Source of the DNA: Streptomyces melanogenes
Lineage (GTDB): Bacteria; Actinomycetota; Actinomycetes; Streptomycetales; Streptomycetaceae
DNA: 64,000 nt
Direction of reading: 5' to 3'
Assembly (NCBI RefSeq): GCF_014649795.1
Contig: NZ_BMTS01000002.1
Location: 1 to 64,000, forward strand
Below, one piece after another: positions 1-8,245 of the stretch (position 1 is the stretch's first letter; each line of letters begins with the position of its first letter). A program made the position numbers and the translations under genes. The notes below the pieces were generated by a model. It did not search any database. It saw only the letters and a list, made by a program, of their open reading frames with translations, and was not told where the DNA came from.

Positions 1-140
1 TGATCGCCCACCTGGACGCCCAGGCCCGTCTCAACACCCTGGCCCTGGACCCGTCCAACGGCTACCGCCCCACCGGCACCCCGACCTGGTCCGCCCACCC
101 GACCCCGGCCTCCCGCGTGGCGGAACCGACCCGGGTCTGA
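1..140 (+). CDS. C-terminal end of an unidentified protein (5' truncated)
   Basis: The window opens inside a plus-strand gene; the frame whose codons start at position 3 stays open to the TGA at 138-140 and encodes about 45 residues ending in ...AEPTRV. The tail is rich in Pro, Thr and Ala and shows no motif I recognise, so no function is given. A strong hairpin follows within about 10 bases of the stop, which supports this being a real gene end. Confidence 0.5.
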   Translation, partial: IAHLDAQARLNTLALDPSNGYRPTGTPTWSAHPTPASRVAEPTRV

Positions 141-150
141 CGACGAAGGG

Positions 151-175
151 GGCCCGGGGCTGTCGGCCCCGGGCC
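151..175 (+). terminator. Rho-independent-like terminator hairpin
   Basis: Perfect 10-bp GC stem (151-160 with 166-175) and a 5-base loop, just downstream of the stop at 140. No strong T run follows, as is common in streptomycetes. It also lies beyond the 3' end of the minus-strand azoreductase gene and may serve both. Confidence 0.6.
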
Positions 176-216
176 TCCTTCCGCTCCCTGCTCGCCCGTG
201 GTCAGCCGCGCCACGA

Positions 217-879
217 TCAGGAGCAGCTGAAGTGGGCCAGTTTTTCCGCGAGTTCACGCGCCGCCCTGGTCGCTTCGGCCGACGACTCGCGGTGCTGGTC
301 GAGGCGTGCGGCCAGCGTGGGGTCGACGCGGGCGTTGACGAGTTCGGCGCTGATGATCTCCGCGTCGTCGACGGCGTAGTGGCCCCGGAAGAAGTCCAGG
401 AGGTAGCGGCCCTGGTGGTCGTACGGCTCTCGGGGCAGGCCGGGGCCGTAGGCGCCGCCGCGGGCGGAGGCGACCACGAATTTGCGCGGGGCCAGCACCA
501 TCTTGGGGAACGTGACCTGGTCGATCCACGCCTTGAGGGCGGCCGGGACCCCGAAGTTGTACATCGGCGCCCCGATGAGGACGACATCGGCGGCGACCAG
601 CTCGGCGAGGAGCGGTTCGACGACCGCCCAGGCCGCCCGCTCCTCGTCGGTGCGGACGGCCTCGGCGTAACGGTCGATGTCGGTGATGCCCTCGCGCAGC
701 AGCGTGTCGCAGATACGGGTCCACGCCTCCCCGATCGGCGGCACCGGCTCGGCGGCGAGGTCCCGGTACGTCACGGTGCCGCCGCCGGCCGTCCGCCACG
801 CGGTCGTGAACGTCGCCCCCAGCCGTCGGGAGAAGGAGTCGCGGCGGGCGCTGGAGTCGAGGTGCAGGAGGTGCGGCAT
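217..879 (-). CDS. azoR: FMN-dependent NADH-azoreductase (AzoR family)
   Basis: 220 residues, the usual length for the AzoR/flavodoxin-like quinone reductases that transfer two electrons from NAD(P)H through FMN to azo dyes or quinones in the cytoplasm. The N-terminal MPHLLHLDSSAR is the phosphate-binding strand-loop of the flavodoxin-like fold, and IGAPMYNFGVPAALKAWID near residues 98-117 is the FMN-binding signature of the family. The ATG at 879 is chosen because homology begins there, although the frame stays open upstream to 1449. The gene is divergent from a TetR regulator, with two identical inverted repeats in between, so quinone or azo-type compounds probably relieve TetR repression. 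Family assignment is firm; the natural substrate is not known. Confidence 0.9.
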   Translation of the reverse strand: MPHLLHLDSSARRDSFSRRLGATFTTAWRTAGGGTVTYRDLAAEPVPPIGEAWTRICDTLLREGITDIDRYAEAVRTDEERAAWAVVEPLLAELVAADVVLIGAPMYNFGVPAALKAWIDQVTFPKMVLAPRKFVVASARGGAYGPGLPREPYDHQGRYLLDFFRGHYAVDDAEIISAELVNARVDPTLAARLDQHRESSAEATRAARELAEKLAHFSCS

Positions 880-924
880 GGAGAACTCCCTTGGAAGGTC
901 CGGGTGTTGCAAGCCGAAGGGAGT

Positions 925-945
925 AAGTGGACGCGTTGTCCACTT
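925..945. promoter_or_regulatory. TetR operator candidate, copy 1
   Basis: Perfect inverted repeat: AAGTGGAC, 5-base spacer GCGTT, GTCCACTT. It is one of two copies with identical 8-bp arms in the 129-bp gap between azoR and the divergent TetR gene. Size and symmetry fit a TetR-family dimer site. Confidence 0.8.
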
Positions 946-969
946 GCCCCGCAACGGGACCGTACGCCT

Positions 970-990
970 AAGTGGACAGCGTGTCCACTT
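970..990. promoter_or_regulatory. TetR operator candidate, copy 2
   Basis: Second copy of the AAGTGGAC-N5-GTCCACTT repeat (spacer AGCGT), centred 45 bp from the first and only 18 bp before the TetR GTG start. Autoregulation of the TetR gene together with azoR control is the simplest reading. Confidence 0.8.
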
Positions 991-1008
991 GCCTTCTAGG
1001 GTGAGGGA

Positions 1009-1617
1009 GTGAGTGAACTTCCGCTGCTGCCCCAGGCCGGGTCCGCGCCCCCCGAGCGGGCCGACGCGGCCCGCAACCGGGCCCGTATCCTCGCGGCCGC
1101 CGAGCGGCTCTTCGCCGAGCGCGACCCCGCCTCGGTGACCATGGAGGACATCGCGAAGGCCGCCGGAGTCGGCCGGGGGACGCTCTACCGCCGCTATCCC
1201 GACCGTGCGGCGATCGCCCGCGCCCTGCTCGACGAGCACGAGCGGGCCCTCCAGGAGAAACTGCTGCGCGGCGCACCGCCGCTGGGGCCCGGGGAGCCGG
1301 GCGGGCGGTCCGCGTCGCCGGGGGAGCGGCTGGCCGCGTTCTACGCGGAGATGGCCGCCCTTCTGGAAGCCCACCTTCCGCTGGCCCTGGGCGCGGAGAC
1401 GGGGGCGGCGCGGTACGGGACGGGTGCGTACGGCTTCTGGCGCGCGCACGTCGCCCAGCTGGTGCGCGAGGCCGGGCTCGACGACCCGCAGACGCTCGCC
1501 GACCAGCTACTGGCGCCGCTGGCCCCCGAGTTGTTCCGCCACCAGCGCGAGCTGGGCCTCAGCGGGGAGCGCATCGCGGCGGGGCTGGCGACGCTGGCGC
1601 GCCGCACTCTCGACTGA
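1009..1617 (+). CDS. TetR-family transcriptional regulator
   Basis: 202 residues. The N-terminal helix-turn-helix is clear: ILAAAERLFAE followed by VTMEDIAKAAGVGRGTLYRR (about residues 43-62). The C-terminal ligand-binding part is Ala/Leu-rich and not recognisable to a subfamily. The GTG at 1009 is the first start after the operators. It faces the azoreductase gene, so the likely role is repression of azoR and itself, released by a quinone- or azo-like ligand; this is inferred from layout and the paired operators. Confidence 0.9.
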   Translation: MSELPLLPQAGSAPPERADAARNRARILAAAERLFAERDPASVTMEDIAKAAGVGRGTLYRRYPDRAAIARALLDEHERALQEKLLRGAPPLGPGEPGGRSASPGERLAAFYAEMAALLEAHLPLALGAETGAARYGTGAYGFWRAHVAQLVREAGLDDPQTLADQLLAPLAPELFRHQRELGLSGERIAAGLATLARRTLD

Positions 1618-1622
1618 TCCGG

Positions 1623-2489
1623 TCAGTCCGCACAGTCGGTCGGCGTACCGAGCGCCGCCTGGGCCATCGCCACGAACCGGCGGATCAGCGGATGTCCGCC
1701 CTGCTGCGGAAAGACCAGGTTGAGGGGGACGCGCGGCGCGTCGGGGACGGACAGGAACGACACGAAGGGGTGGATGTGCTGGCGGCCGACGAACTCCGGC
1801 ACCACGCCCACGCCCTTGTTGGACGCGACGGCCTCCAGCCACTCGTCGAAGTTGCGGCAGACCACGGAGACACTGGGGCGGCGGTCCGCCGGCCAGTCCG
1901 CCAAGTCGGTCGTGCCGCTCACCTCGTTGAGGACGAGCCGGTGGTCGGCGATCTCCTCCCAGCGGATCTCCTCCTGCCCGGCGAGTTCCGAACGCGTCGA
2001 CACCGCCACGATCCGGCGCTCTTGCAGCAGGGTGACGGACCGCATGTTCGCGGCGGATATACGGCCCCGGAGGATCGCCAGGTCGGCGTCGCCCCGGTCC
2101 ACCCCCGCGAGTTTCGCGTCATGGCGGTGGACCCGTACCGACATCCCGGTCTCCGCCTCGAAGGACGCGATGACCTCCTGCGTCCATCCCGTGGGAAAGC
2201 CCCAGGCGAACCCCACGCGAAACACGTCCTCGTGGACTTCGGGCCGCAGCGCCGCTTCCAAGCGGGGAATGATGACCCGGAGTTGGTCATAGAGATCCTC
2301 ACCGGCCGGGGTGAGAGCGACCTGACGCGTGGTCCGTTCCAGCAGGCGCCGGCCGACCAGTTCTTCGAGGCGTCGGATGGTGCGACTGAGCGTCGGCTGG
2401 GACACGTTCATCCGCTTCGCGGCCCGGGTGAAGTGCTTCTCGTCTGCCAAGGCCAGAAACCCGCGCAAGTGATGCAGCTCGATACTCAT
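1623..2489 (-). CDS. LysR-family transcriptional regulator
   Basis: 288 residues from the ATG at 2489 (MSIELHHLRGFLALAD). The winged helix-turn-helix (FTRAAKRMNVSQPTLSRTI) lies at about residues 18-36, followed by the linker helix and a LysR substrate-binding domain (ATPG-type motif ALTPAGEDLYDQ). An upstream ATG at 2591 would add 34 unconserved-looking residues and is rejected. It sits on the same strand as, and downstream of, the accessory cluster, separated from the cupin gene by a terminator, so it has its own promoter. Whether it controls the cluster cannot be told from sequence. Confidence 0.9.
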   Translation of the reverse strand: MSIELHHLRGFLALADEKHFTRAAKRMNVSQPTLSRTIRRLEELVGRRLLERTTRQVALTPAGEDLYDQLRVIIPRLEAALRPEVHEDVFRVGFAWGFPTGWTQEVIASFEAETGMSVRVHRHDAKLAGVDRGDADLAILRGRISAANMRSVTLLQERRIVAVSTRSELAGQEEIRWEEIADHRLVLNEVSGTTDLADWPADRRPSVSVVCRNFDEWLEAVASNKGVGVVPEFVGRQHIHPFVSFLSVPDAPRVPLNLVFPQQGGHPLIRRFVAMAQAALGTPTDCAD

Positions 2490-2648
2490 GGACAGCAGCA
2501 TATGTAATGCCGCGAAGGGAGCCTTTACACCGTCGGGCGGCACTTGGTTGTGGGAGCGCACGATACCTGAGTCATTTCTCCCAAGGGTCATCGCGGGGTA
2601 ATCGTGAACCTACAGAGGGAACAGCGGAGTTCGCCCTCTCAATGGCCC

Positions 2649-2679
2649 GTCGGCGCGGGGATGGGGGCCCCGCGCCGAC
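2649..2679 (-). terminator. Terminator after the cupin gene
   Basis: Perfect 12-bp stem (2649-2660 with 2668-2679, arm GTCGGCGCGGGG) with a 7-base loop. It lies 19 bases beyond the cupin stop codon on the minus strand and closes the seven-gene operon before the LysR gene. Confidence 0.7.
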
Positions 2680-2697
2680 GCTCCACCCGGCCGGGTT

Positions 2698-3072
2698 TCA
2701 GTCCCGGTACTCGGCCTCCGTCACGTGTTCCTTCCATTCCGTCGGACCGTCCGTGACGGCTATGTGCGTCATGAACGTGTTAGGGCCCGCGCCGTGCCAG
2801 TGCTCTTCGCCCGGGTGGCACACGACCGTGTCGCCCGCGCGGATCTCCTGGCGCTCGCCGCCCCGGTAGCCGACGACCCCCACACCCTCGGTGACGTGCA
2901 GGACCTGCCCCGCCGGGTGCCGGTGCCAGGCACTGCGGGAGCCGGGCGTGAACAGCACGTTCCGTACTTCCGTGTGGGCGGTGGCGCCGATGCGCGGCCA
3001 CAGCCACACATCACCGAAGAAGCGGTCCTCGGGCCCCTTGATCGCATCTCCGGGGTGACGGATGACATCCAC
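2698..3072 (-). CDS. Small cupin-domain protein
   Basis: 124 residues, one cupin barrel. Motif 1 is seen as SAWHRHPAGQVLHVTEG (His-X-His with later Glu) at about 47-63, and motif 2 as AGDTVVCHPGEEHWHG at about 79-94, so the metal ligands are present. Such single-domain cupins resemble those in carboxymuconolactone-decarboxylase-type operons and can be enzymes or metal-dependent binding proteins. It is the last gene of the minus-strand run, 63 bases after the DHA2 transporter stop; that gap is unusually T/A-rich for this genome. A role in the cluster's chemistry is inferred from position only. Confidence 0.85.
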   Translation of the reverse strand: MDVIRHPGDAIKGPEDRFFGDVWLWPRIGATAHTEVRNVLFTPGSRSAWHRHPAGQVLHVTEGVGVVGYRGGERQEIRAGDTVVCHPGEEHWHGAGPNTFMTHIAVTDGPTEWKEHVTEAEYRD

Positions 3073-3135
3073 AGTACGAACTCCATTTCTTTTCGATTCG
3101 TTTGCTTTTTCTTGCGGGGATAAGCAAGGTCAATA

Positions 3136-4596
3136 TCAGCTCTGTGCGGGCTTGTTAGCCGCCTCGGCCTTTCCCGCGAGCGCGATCAGCGCGGACGCGG
3201 CGAGCGACACGAGCGCCAGAACCGCGTTGGTCGTACTGAACGCGTCCCGCGGATCACCGCTGTGTTCGACGAGTCCCAGATATACGGTTCCGAAGACCGC
3301 CACACCCATGGTTCCGCCGACCTGGAGCGTCGTGTTGAACAGACCGCTCACGTCCGGCGCGTACCGCGCTTCGACGGAGTCCGTCAGACGGGCGAGCGTC
3401 CCGCTGAACGCCGCGCCGTACCCGACGCCCCCGATGCCGAGGAGGACAATCAGCCAGCCGGTGCTCTGCGCGCCGGCCGCCACACCGGCGAACGCCACCG
3501 CCATCAGCAGACCGCCGACGGGCGCCGCGAGCTTGCGGATGCGCGGCCCCGTCCGGCCGAGCACCGGCCCGACCAGCGCGAACGTCGCCACCCACGCGAT
3601 CGGGACCAGTCCCGCGTACACCGCGCTCTTGCCGAGCCCCTGCTGGAGGTAGATCGCGAGGACGAACAGCAGCGCGAAGTACCCGGCCCGGGTGGCTCCT
3701 TGGGAGACCAGCGCCAGCGCGATCTGCCTGCGGGCGAGCAGTGAGACGTTCATCAGCGGGTCGCCGCCGCGCCGCGCGATGCCCCGCTCCACCCCGACGA
3801 ACAGGGCGAAGACCGGCACGGACGCGATCAGGCTGACCCACGTCCACAGCGGCCAGCCCTCGTCCTGCCCCAGCACCAGCGGTGTCACCAGCAGGAACAG
3901 GGCGAGCGACAGCAGCCCGACGCCCCGCAGGTCCAGCTTCTTCCGCCCGGTGCTCTCGTCGGCGGGCAGGAAGGTGTACGAGGTGACGAACAGGGCGATC
4001 CCGATCGGCACGTTGATCAGGAAGATGGGCCGCCAGTCCATGCCCAGGATGTCGGCAGACACCAGGACCCCGCCGAGCGCCTGTCCGATCACCGAACTCA
4101 CGCCGAGGACACCGGTGTAGGTGCCCAGGGCCCGCCGACGCGCGGCGCCCTCGAAGTTGACCTGAATGCCCGTCAGGACCTGCGACACCATCAGAGCGGC
4201 GCCGAGCCCCTGCACGACCCGCGCGCCCACCAGCGTGGTGCTGTCAGGAGCGAGGCCGCACGCGAGCGAGGACAGCGTGAAGACGGCGAGCCCGAACAGG
4301 TAGGTCCGGCGCCGCCCGCGGATCTCCCCCAGCCGCGCACCGGTGATCAGCAGCATCGCGTACGCGAGCGTGTAGCCCGAGACGATGAGCTCCAGCTCAC
4401 CGCCGGACGCGTGCAGCCGGTCGCGGATCGAGGGGATCGCGACGTTGACGACGGCGATGTCCACGTTCCCGAGGAACATGCCGCCGAGCAGGGAGATCAG
4501 CAGCCAGGTCGACCGGCGCCCGTCCGGTCTGGATGCGCCTTGCTCTGTCCCGGCTCGCGCTTGGTCATGTGCAGGAGACGTCTTCAAGGAATCCAC
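3136..4596 (-). CDS. DHA2-family MFS exporter (14 TM)
   Basis: 486 residues with a short hydrophilic N terminus and about 14 hydrophobic helices, the layout of DHA2 drug:proton antiporters. The loop motif GEIRGRRRTYLFG (motif A) and the motif-C-like GLGAALMVSQVLTG and VLGVSSVIGQALGG segments are visible. The start is a GTG at 4596 (protein MDSLKTSPAHD). It follows the VOC gene after a 65-bp gap that contains a near-perfect 22-bp palindrome, so it may have its own regulated promoter. The probable job is export of, or resistance to, the product of the adjoining genes. Confidence 0.85.
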   Translation of the reverse strand: MDSLKTSPAHDQARAGTEQGASRPDGRRSTWLLISLLGGMFLGNVDIAVVNVAIPSIRDRLHASGGELELIVSGYTLAYAMLLITGARLGEIRGRRRTYLFGLAVFTLSSLACGLAPDSTTLVGARVVQGLGAALMVSQVLTGIQVNFEGAARRRALGTYTGVLGVSSVIGQALGGVLVSADILGMDWRPIFLINVPIGIALFVTSYTFLPADESTGRKKLDLRGVGLLSLALFLLVTPLVLGQDEGWPLWTWVSLIASVPVFALFVGVERGIARRGGDPLMNVSLLARRQIALALVSQGATRAGYFALLFVLAIYLQQGLGKSAVYAGLVPIAWVATFALVGPVLGRTGPRIRKLAAPVGGLLMAVAFAGVAAGAQSTGWLIVLLGIGGVGYGAAFSGTLARLTDSVEARYAPDVSGLFNTTLQVGGTMGVAVFGTVYLGLVEHSGDPRDAFSTTNAVLALVSLAASALIALAGKAEAANKPAQS

Positions 4597-4604
4597 ATCC
4601 AGGA

Positions 4605-4626
4605 CTGTAGCTACTAGTAGGTACAG
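4605..4626. promoter_or_regulatory. Near-perfect 22-bp palindrome upstream of the exporter gene
   Basis: The half-sites CTGTAGCTACT and the complement of AGTAGGTACAG match at 10 of 11 positions, around the core CTACTAGTAG. It lies 9-30 bases upstream of the exporter GTG, in the only sizeable gap of the minus-strand run between the oxidoreductase genes and the exporter. Placement and symmetry suit a repressor operator; the regulator is unknown. Confidence 0.55.
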
Positions 4627-4661
4627 GCTGCAACGCGAGGCGTCGCAGGCCGGTCACCGGC

Positions 4662-5075
4662 CTACTGGACGGCGTCCCGCTGGACCAGCTGGAACTGGAT
4701 GCCCTTCGAAGTCCCGGGCTCAGTCCACGCGTTGAGGTTCGGACCGACCGGGACGGGCTCGCTCGTGGTGAGCTCGATGCCGAGGCCCTGGACCGCCCGC
4801 ATCATCTGGGACACGTCGTCGACCTCGACGCCGATGTGCTCAAGGCGGGCCTTGTTGCCCTCGCCCAGCCGGCGCTGCCGGGCCTCCGGAGTGGTGGGCT
4901 CGATGAGCTCGATGCGGCCGTCCCCGCAGTGGTAGAACGCGATCTTCACGTTCCGGGCCGGTACCTCCTCGGCCCGTTCCAGCCGCATTCCCAGGCTCTC
5001 CAGGAGCGCCCTCGCTTCGCTGATGTCGTCGACGACCACACCGATGTGGTCGATGCGCTTGAACATGTCCGCCAT
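4662..5075 (-). CDS. VOC-superfamily protein (methylmalonyl-CoA epimerase-like)
   Basis: 137 residues made of two beta-alpha-beta-beta-beta units. RIDHIGVVVDDISEARALLESLGM at the start and LEHIGVEVDDVSQMMRAV after residue 78 are the paired metal-ligand strands of vicinal-oxygen-chelate enzymes; IELIEP supplies the conserved Glu. The closest broad resemblance is to methylmalonyl-CoA epimerase and glyoxalase-like proteins. Because it is embedded between a cupin and an exporter in an accessory operon rather than beside mutase genes, a dedicated isomerase, lyase or binding role is more likely than housekeeping epimerisation. The start at 5075 has a nearby GGAGG. Confidence 0.85.
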   Translation of the reverse strand: MADMFKRIDHIGVVVDDISEARALLESLGMRLERAEEVPARNVKIAFYHCGDGRIELIEPTTPEARQRRLGEGNKARLEHIGVEVDDVSQMMRAVQGLGIELTTSEPVPVGPNLNAWTEPGTSKGIQFQLVQRDAVQ

Positions 5076-5099
5076 GTCCGCCTCCTGATGTGTTTTCTC

Positions 5100-5567
5100 T
5101 TAAGCGTTCTCTTTGGAGAACTTGTTGTGCAGACCGGCCATTTGCGGCAGGTTCGACATGTTGAGCAGCAGCAGATCCGTGTCCGCCCCGTGGTTCTCGA
5201 AGTGGTGGACGTGCCACGCCGGGATCAGCACGATGTCGCCGTCTGCGAGCGCGACCGTCTCGTCCGTCTCGTCGAATACGAGGACGCCCGATCCGGACCG
5301 TACGAAGTAGAGATGCCACCAGGAGTGCGTGTGCGGCGTGGTGCGGTCACCGGGCCGTACGGACTGGAAGGTCATCGACGTTCCCGGAATGACCTGGTGG
5401 TCGCCTCCGGGCGCGGCCAGCGTGACCGTGCCGTATTCCGTGTGCTCGGCCGCCTCGATTTCCTTGGCCAGGCTCTCCCACGGCCAGACGACCGGTTCGG
5501 GCCGCTCCTGCACATGGCGCTTACGGAACTCCGGGTAGGGAAACTGGCTTCCGCTCTGCACCGGCAT
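5100..5567 (-). CDS. Cupin-domain protein
   Basis: 155 residues, single cupin. Motif 1 TTPHTHSWWHLYFVRSG (about 77-93) and motif 2 DGDIVLIPAWHVHHFENHG (about 109-127) hold the His/Glu metal site. It resembles the barrel of gentisate-dioxygenase-like cupins but is half their length. Its first 47 bases overlap the 3' end of the FAD/NAD(P)-binding oxidoreductase gene, so the two are translationally coupled. The next internal Met (MTFQSV) lies inside the barrel, so the long overlap looks real. Confidence 0.85.
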   Translation of the reverse strand: MPVQSGSQFPYPEFRKRHVQERPEPVVWPWESLAKEIEAAEHTEYGTVTLAAPGGDHQVIPGTSMTFQSVRPGDRTTPHTHSWWHLYFVRSGSGVLVFDETDETVALADGDIVLIPAWHVHHFENHGADTDLLLLNMSNLPQMAGLHNKFSKENA

Positions 5568-7392
5568 GCTCGTCCTCCTGGCTGGTGTCGTGCAGGTCCT
5601 GGATGTGCCCGACCATGCCGCGCACGGCGGCGTCGGCGTCGAGGGTGAACTGCGAGGTCATGCCCTGGCGCGGCAGCGCGTGGGTGTAGAACCGCGGGCC
5701 CTCGACGAGATAGCCGACCGCCCAGGCGGTGCGCAGCGGCTCGCCCGCCGCGGTGAGCGGGCGGCCCTGCTCGTCGATGTCGAGGCCGCCCGGTGTGAAC
5801 GGGCCGTTCGCGTAAGGGCGGACGAGCCCGCGCCCCAGGAGTCCGGCGATCAGCGGCGACCTGTCGTGCTCGGGGTGGAACGCGTCGAGCCGGGCGACCA
5901 CCAGGGCGTCGGCGTGGCGGATCTCGGGGCCGTCCGGGTAGTCGGTGCGGACGGCGAACCGCGCCGCCTCCCGGTCGAGCACCAGCCGCCCGCCGGGCCC
6001 GCCGGCCAGGTCCACCATCCCGGCCCGCAGCAGGGCCAGGAGCTGGTAGTTACGGTGCCGGGGCGGGCCGAACGAGACCCGGTTCATGACCGGCACGTAC
6101 GTGGCGTTGAACGTCCGGTGGGACGCGGGCGTCAGCCCGGAGAACTCGACGGCCTCCCGCAGACTCGCCCGGGTGTCGCGGATGACGTCCGTGGCGGCCT
6201 TCAGCGGGCTCGTGGTGTTGCCCAGCTCCGCGTGCTCCAGGTCGTCCTCGACGTAGTCCACGAAGAACTTCGTGAACGCGCCCTGGTTGGCGAAGTCCAG
6301 CCCGCCCAGCGGGTCGAGGATCTCCTCGACCACCCGGCGGTCGGCCTCGGTGAGCTCGTACTCCTCGGGCGGAAGGGAGCGCTGCTCCGCCGCGCGATAG
6401 GCGTAGCCCATCTCGCGCAGCAGGAGCGGAAGGACGTCCTCGGTGAAGTCGAGCCGGGAGTCGCCGCGCTCGGCCGCCCGCTCCCGCGCCCGCCGCACCG
6501 CTTCCTTGGTGAAGAACCGCGGCCGGTGCGCCCCGGTGATCCCCTTCTGGTTCACTCCGCGCGCGCTGAACGGCAGGCACTGGCGGGAGAAGAGGAGGAT
6601 CTTGGGTTCGCGCCCCGAGGGGCGGTACTCCATGGCGTGGCCGGAGCCGTGGAACGTACCGCCGCGCCCGACCGTGAGCTCGGAGATGACGTCGTGCGCG
6701 GTCAGCCCGAACCCCTGGACCGCGACGGTCGAGCCGGGCGCGATCGCCTGGAGTCGTTCGACCGGATAGGGCGTGGAGCAGTACGCGAGCGCCGGGTTGC
6801 GGTCCGCGTGCTCCCGGGCGAACTCCTCGTACGCGAGGTCCTCCTCGGTCGGGATCCGCTCGCAGTGTCCGGTGGTGAGGAAGACGTAGTCGCTGGGGAG
6901 GGCGAAGCCCTTCTCCAGGTGGACCACGAACCGGTCGCCGTCCCTCTGCTCGATGTCCACGGCCCGGTCGCGGTGGTGGACGACCCGCACCTGCGGCGGC
7001 AGCGTGCGGACGGTCCGGTCGAAGACCCAGCTGAGATACGCGCCGAGGATCTGCCGGGGCAGATAGGCGTGCTCGCCCAGCGGCTCGCCCGATTCGCCAC
7101 CGGTCGGGTGGAAGACGCCGTCGAACTCCCGGTACCCGGCGGACTGCGCCCACTCGGTGAACGAGGGTCCCCGGTTGTCGGCGAACATCGTCACCTGGCT
7201 GGCGACGGTGTTGGTCAGCAGGTGGGAGGGCTGGCGGGCCGAGTGCGTGCCCTGGCCGCCGTCGCCCGGGTCGATGAGGTGCACGTCCAGCGTGCGCCCC
7301 TCGGGCAGCCGGTCCGCGAGGTCGGAGATCCGCTGGAGCACGCTCAGGCCGCGCGGGCCCACTCCGACGACTGCCACCTGGAGCGCCGTCAT
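5521..7392 (-). CDS. FAD/NAD(P)-binding oxidoreductase (NAD_binding_9 type), paralogue 1
   Basis: 623 residues. An N-terminal Rossmann motif VAVVGVGPRG (residues 5-14) is followed by the family pattern HLIDPGDGGQGTHS and HLLTNTVASQVTMFAD, and by a second nucleotide-binding stretch VAVQGFGLTAHDVISELT near residue 230. These match the FAD-NAD(P)-binding domain proteins, a poorly characterised group related to flavin N-monooxygenases. It overlaps the hydrolase gene upstream by 4 bases (ATGA) and the cupin downstream by 47. A second member of the same family, paralogue 2, starts 2.5 kb away on the other strand; both keep GVNQKG or GDNQKG and PLKAATDVIRD or PIKSALDALRD at matching places. Substrate unknown; oxidation of an amino acid derived intermediate is a guess. 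Confidence 0.85.
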   Translation of the reverse strand: MTALQVAVVGVGPRGLSVLQRISDLADRLPEGRTLDVHLIDPGDGGQGTHSARQPSHLLTNTVASQVTMFADNRGPSFTEWAQSAGYREFDGVFHPTGGESGEPLGEHAYLPRQILGAYLSWVFDRTVRTLPPQVRVVHHRDRAVDIEQRDGDRFVVHLEKGFALPSDYVFLTTGHCERIPTEEDLAYEEFAREHADRNPALAYCSTPYPVERLQAIAPGSTVAVQGFGLTAHDVISELTVGRGGTFHGSGHAMEYRPSGREPKILLFSRQCLPFSARGVNQKGITGAHRPRFFTKEAVRRARERAAERGDSRLDFTEDVLPLLLREMGYAYRAAEQRSLPPEEYELTEADRRVVEEILDPLGGLDFANQGAFTKFFVDYVEDDLEHAELGNTTSPLKAATDVIRDTRASLREAVEFSGLTPASHRTFNATYVPVMNRVSFGPPRHRNYQLLALLRAGMVDLAGGPGGRLVLDREAARFAVRTDYPDGPEIRHADALVVARLDAFHPEHDRSPLIAGLLGRGLVRPYANGPFTPGGLDIDEQGRPLTAAGEPLRTAWAVGYLVEGPRFYTHALPRQGMTSQFTLDADAAVRGMVGHIQDLHDTSQEDEHAGAERKPVSLPGVP

Positions 7393-8240
7393 CGGACGGC
7401 TCCACCGGCCACGGCGGCGGCTTCCAGGCTGTCGAGCGCGGGCTCGTGGAGCCGCACCCAGTCGGGCGCCCCCGGCAGCGCCGGGAACCGCAGGGCGACC
7501 TGGGGGTCGTGGCCGGGGATGATGTGGTCGTCGCCGTCGGCCAGCGCCTCGATCTTCTCGTACCCCTCCAGCATCGGAGTGAGGTGGTCGAGGATGGGGA
7601 ACGGGCTGCGCAGCCGGATGTTCGCCCACAGGTGCGTGGCGTCGCTCGCCAGCACGACCCAGCCGCGCGCGGTGGGGACGCGGACCACCTGGGTGCCCGG
7701 CGTGTGGCCCGGCACCGGATGCACGGTCACGCCGGGGATGATCTCCGCTTCCCCCCGGTGCAGGACGAGCTGGTCCTCGAACAGCCCCTGGACCGCCGTC
7801 TTCACGTTGACCGGCTCGAAGGGCTTGCGCACGACGTGGTGGCGCATGGCGGGGCCGGTGCAGAAGCGGAGCTCGTCCTCCTGCAGATGGATCCGGGCGT
7901 GCGGGAAGCGGTCCAGGTTGCCCGCGTGGTCGTAGTGCATGTGCGTGACGACCACGTCCGAGACGTCCTCGGCCGCCACGCCGAGGTCGGCCAGCGCGTC
8001 GACCGGGCAGCGGAACAGGGTGCGGCCCCGGCGCCGCGCCATCTCCTCGTTGAACCCGGTGTCCACGAGCAGGAAGTGCCGGTCGTTGCGGATCACCCAC
8101 AGGTAGAAGTCCATGGGCATGTCGCTGCCCGGGGTGAACTGCCCCTCGTTGACCAGGAAGTTGTCCCGCGCGGGCCGGTCGGCGTGCGTACCGAACCGGA
8201 GCGCCAGGACCTCGTACTCAGGAGGCGTGTCCTCGGCCAT
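7389..8240 (-). CDS. Metallo-beta-lactamase-fold hydrolase, AHL-lactonase-like
   Basis: 283 residues. The dinuclear zinc motif THMHYDHAG gives His100, His102, Asp104 and His105; further ligands are in VPGHTPGTQ, the Asp of VLASDATH and the His of IIPGHDP. Order and length match N-acyl homoserine lactonase-type (AhlD/AttM-like) members. In this setting hydrolysis of a lactone, ester or thioester intermediate is as likely as quorum quenching. The ATG at 8240 starts just after the KamA-type gene stop at 8246, and the 3' end overlaps the oxidoreductase start by 4 bases, so the genes form one transcript. Confidence 0.9.
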   Translation of the reverse strand: MAEDTPPEYEVLALRFGTHADRPARDNFLVNEGQFTPGSDMPMDFYLWVIRNDRHFLLVDTGFNEEMARRRGRTLFRCPVDALADLGVAAEDVSDVVVTHMHYDHAGNLDRFPHARIHLQEDELRFCTGPAMRHHVVRKPFEPVNVKTAVQGLFEDQLVLHRGEAEIIPGVTVHPVPGHTPGTQVVRVPTARGWVVLASDATHLWANIRLRSPFPILDHLTPMLEGYEKIEALADGDDHIIPGHDPQVALRFPALPGAPDWVRLHEPALDSLEAAAVAGGAVR

Positions 8241-8245
8241 GTCCC

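Noticed and set aside
5566..7935. A long plus-strand open frame antisense to the first FAD/NAD(P)-binding gene
   Set aside because: High-GC shadow: composition is Arg/Pro/Gly/Val-rich, no motif, and it spans two real genes on the other strand.
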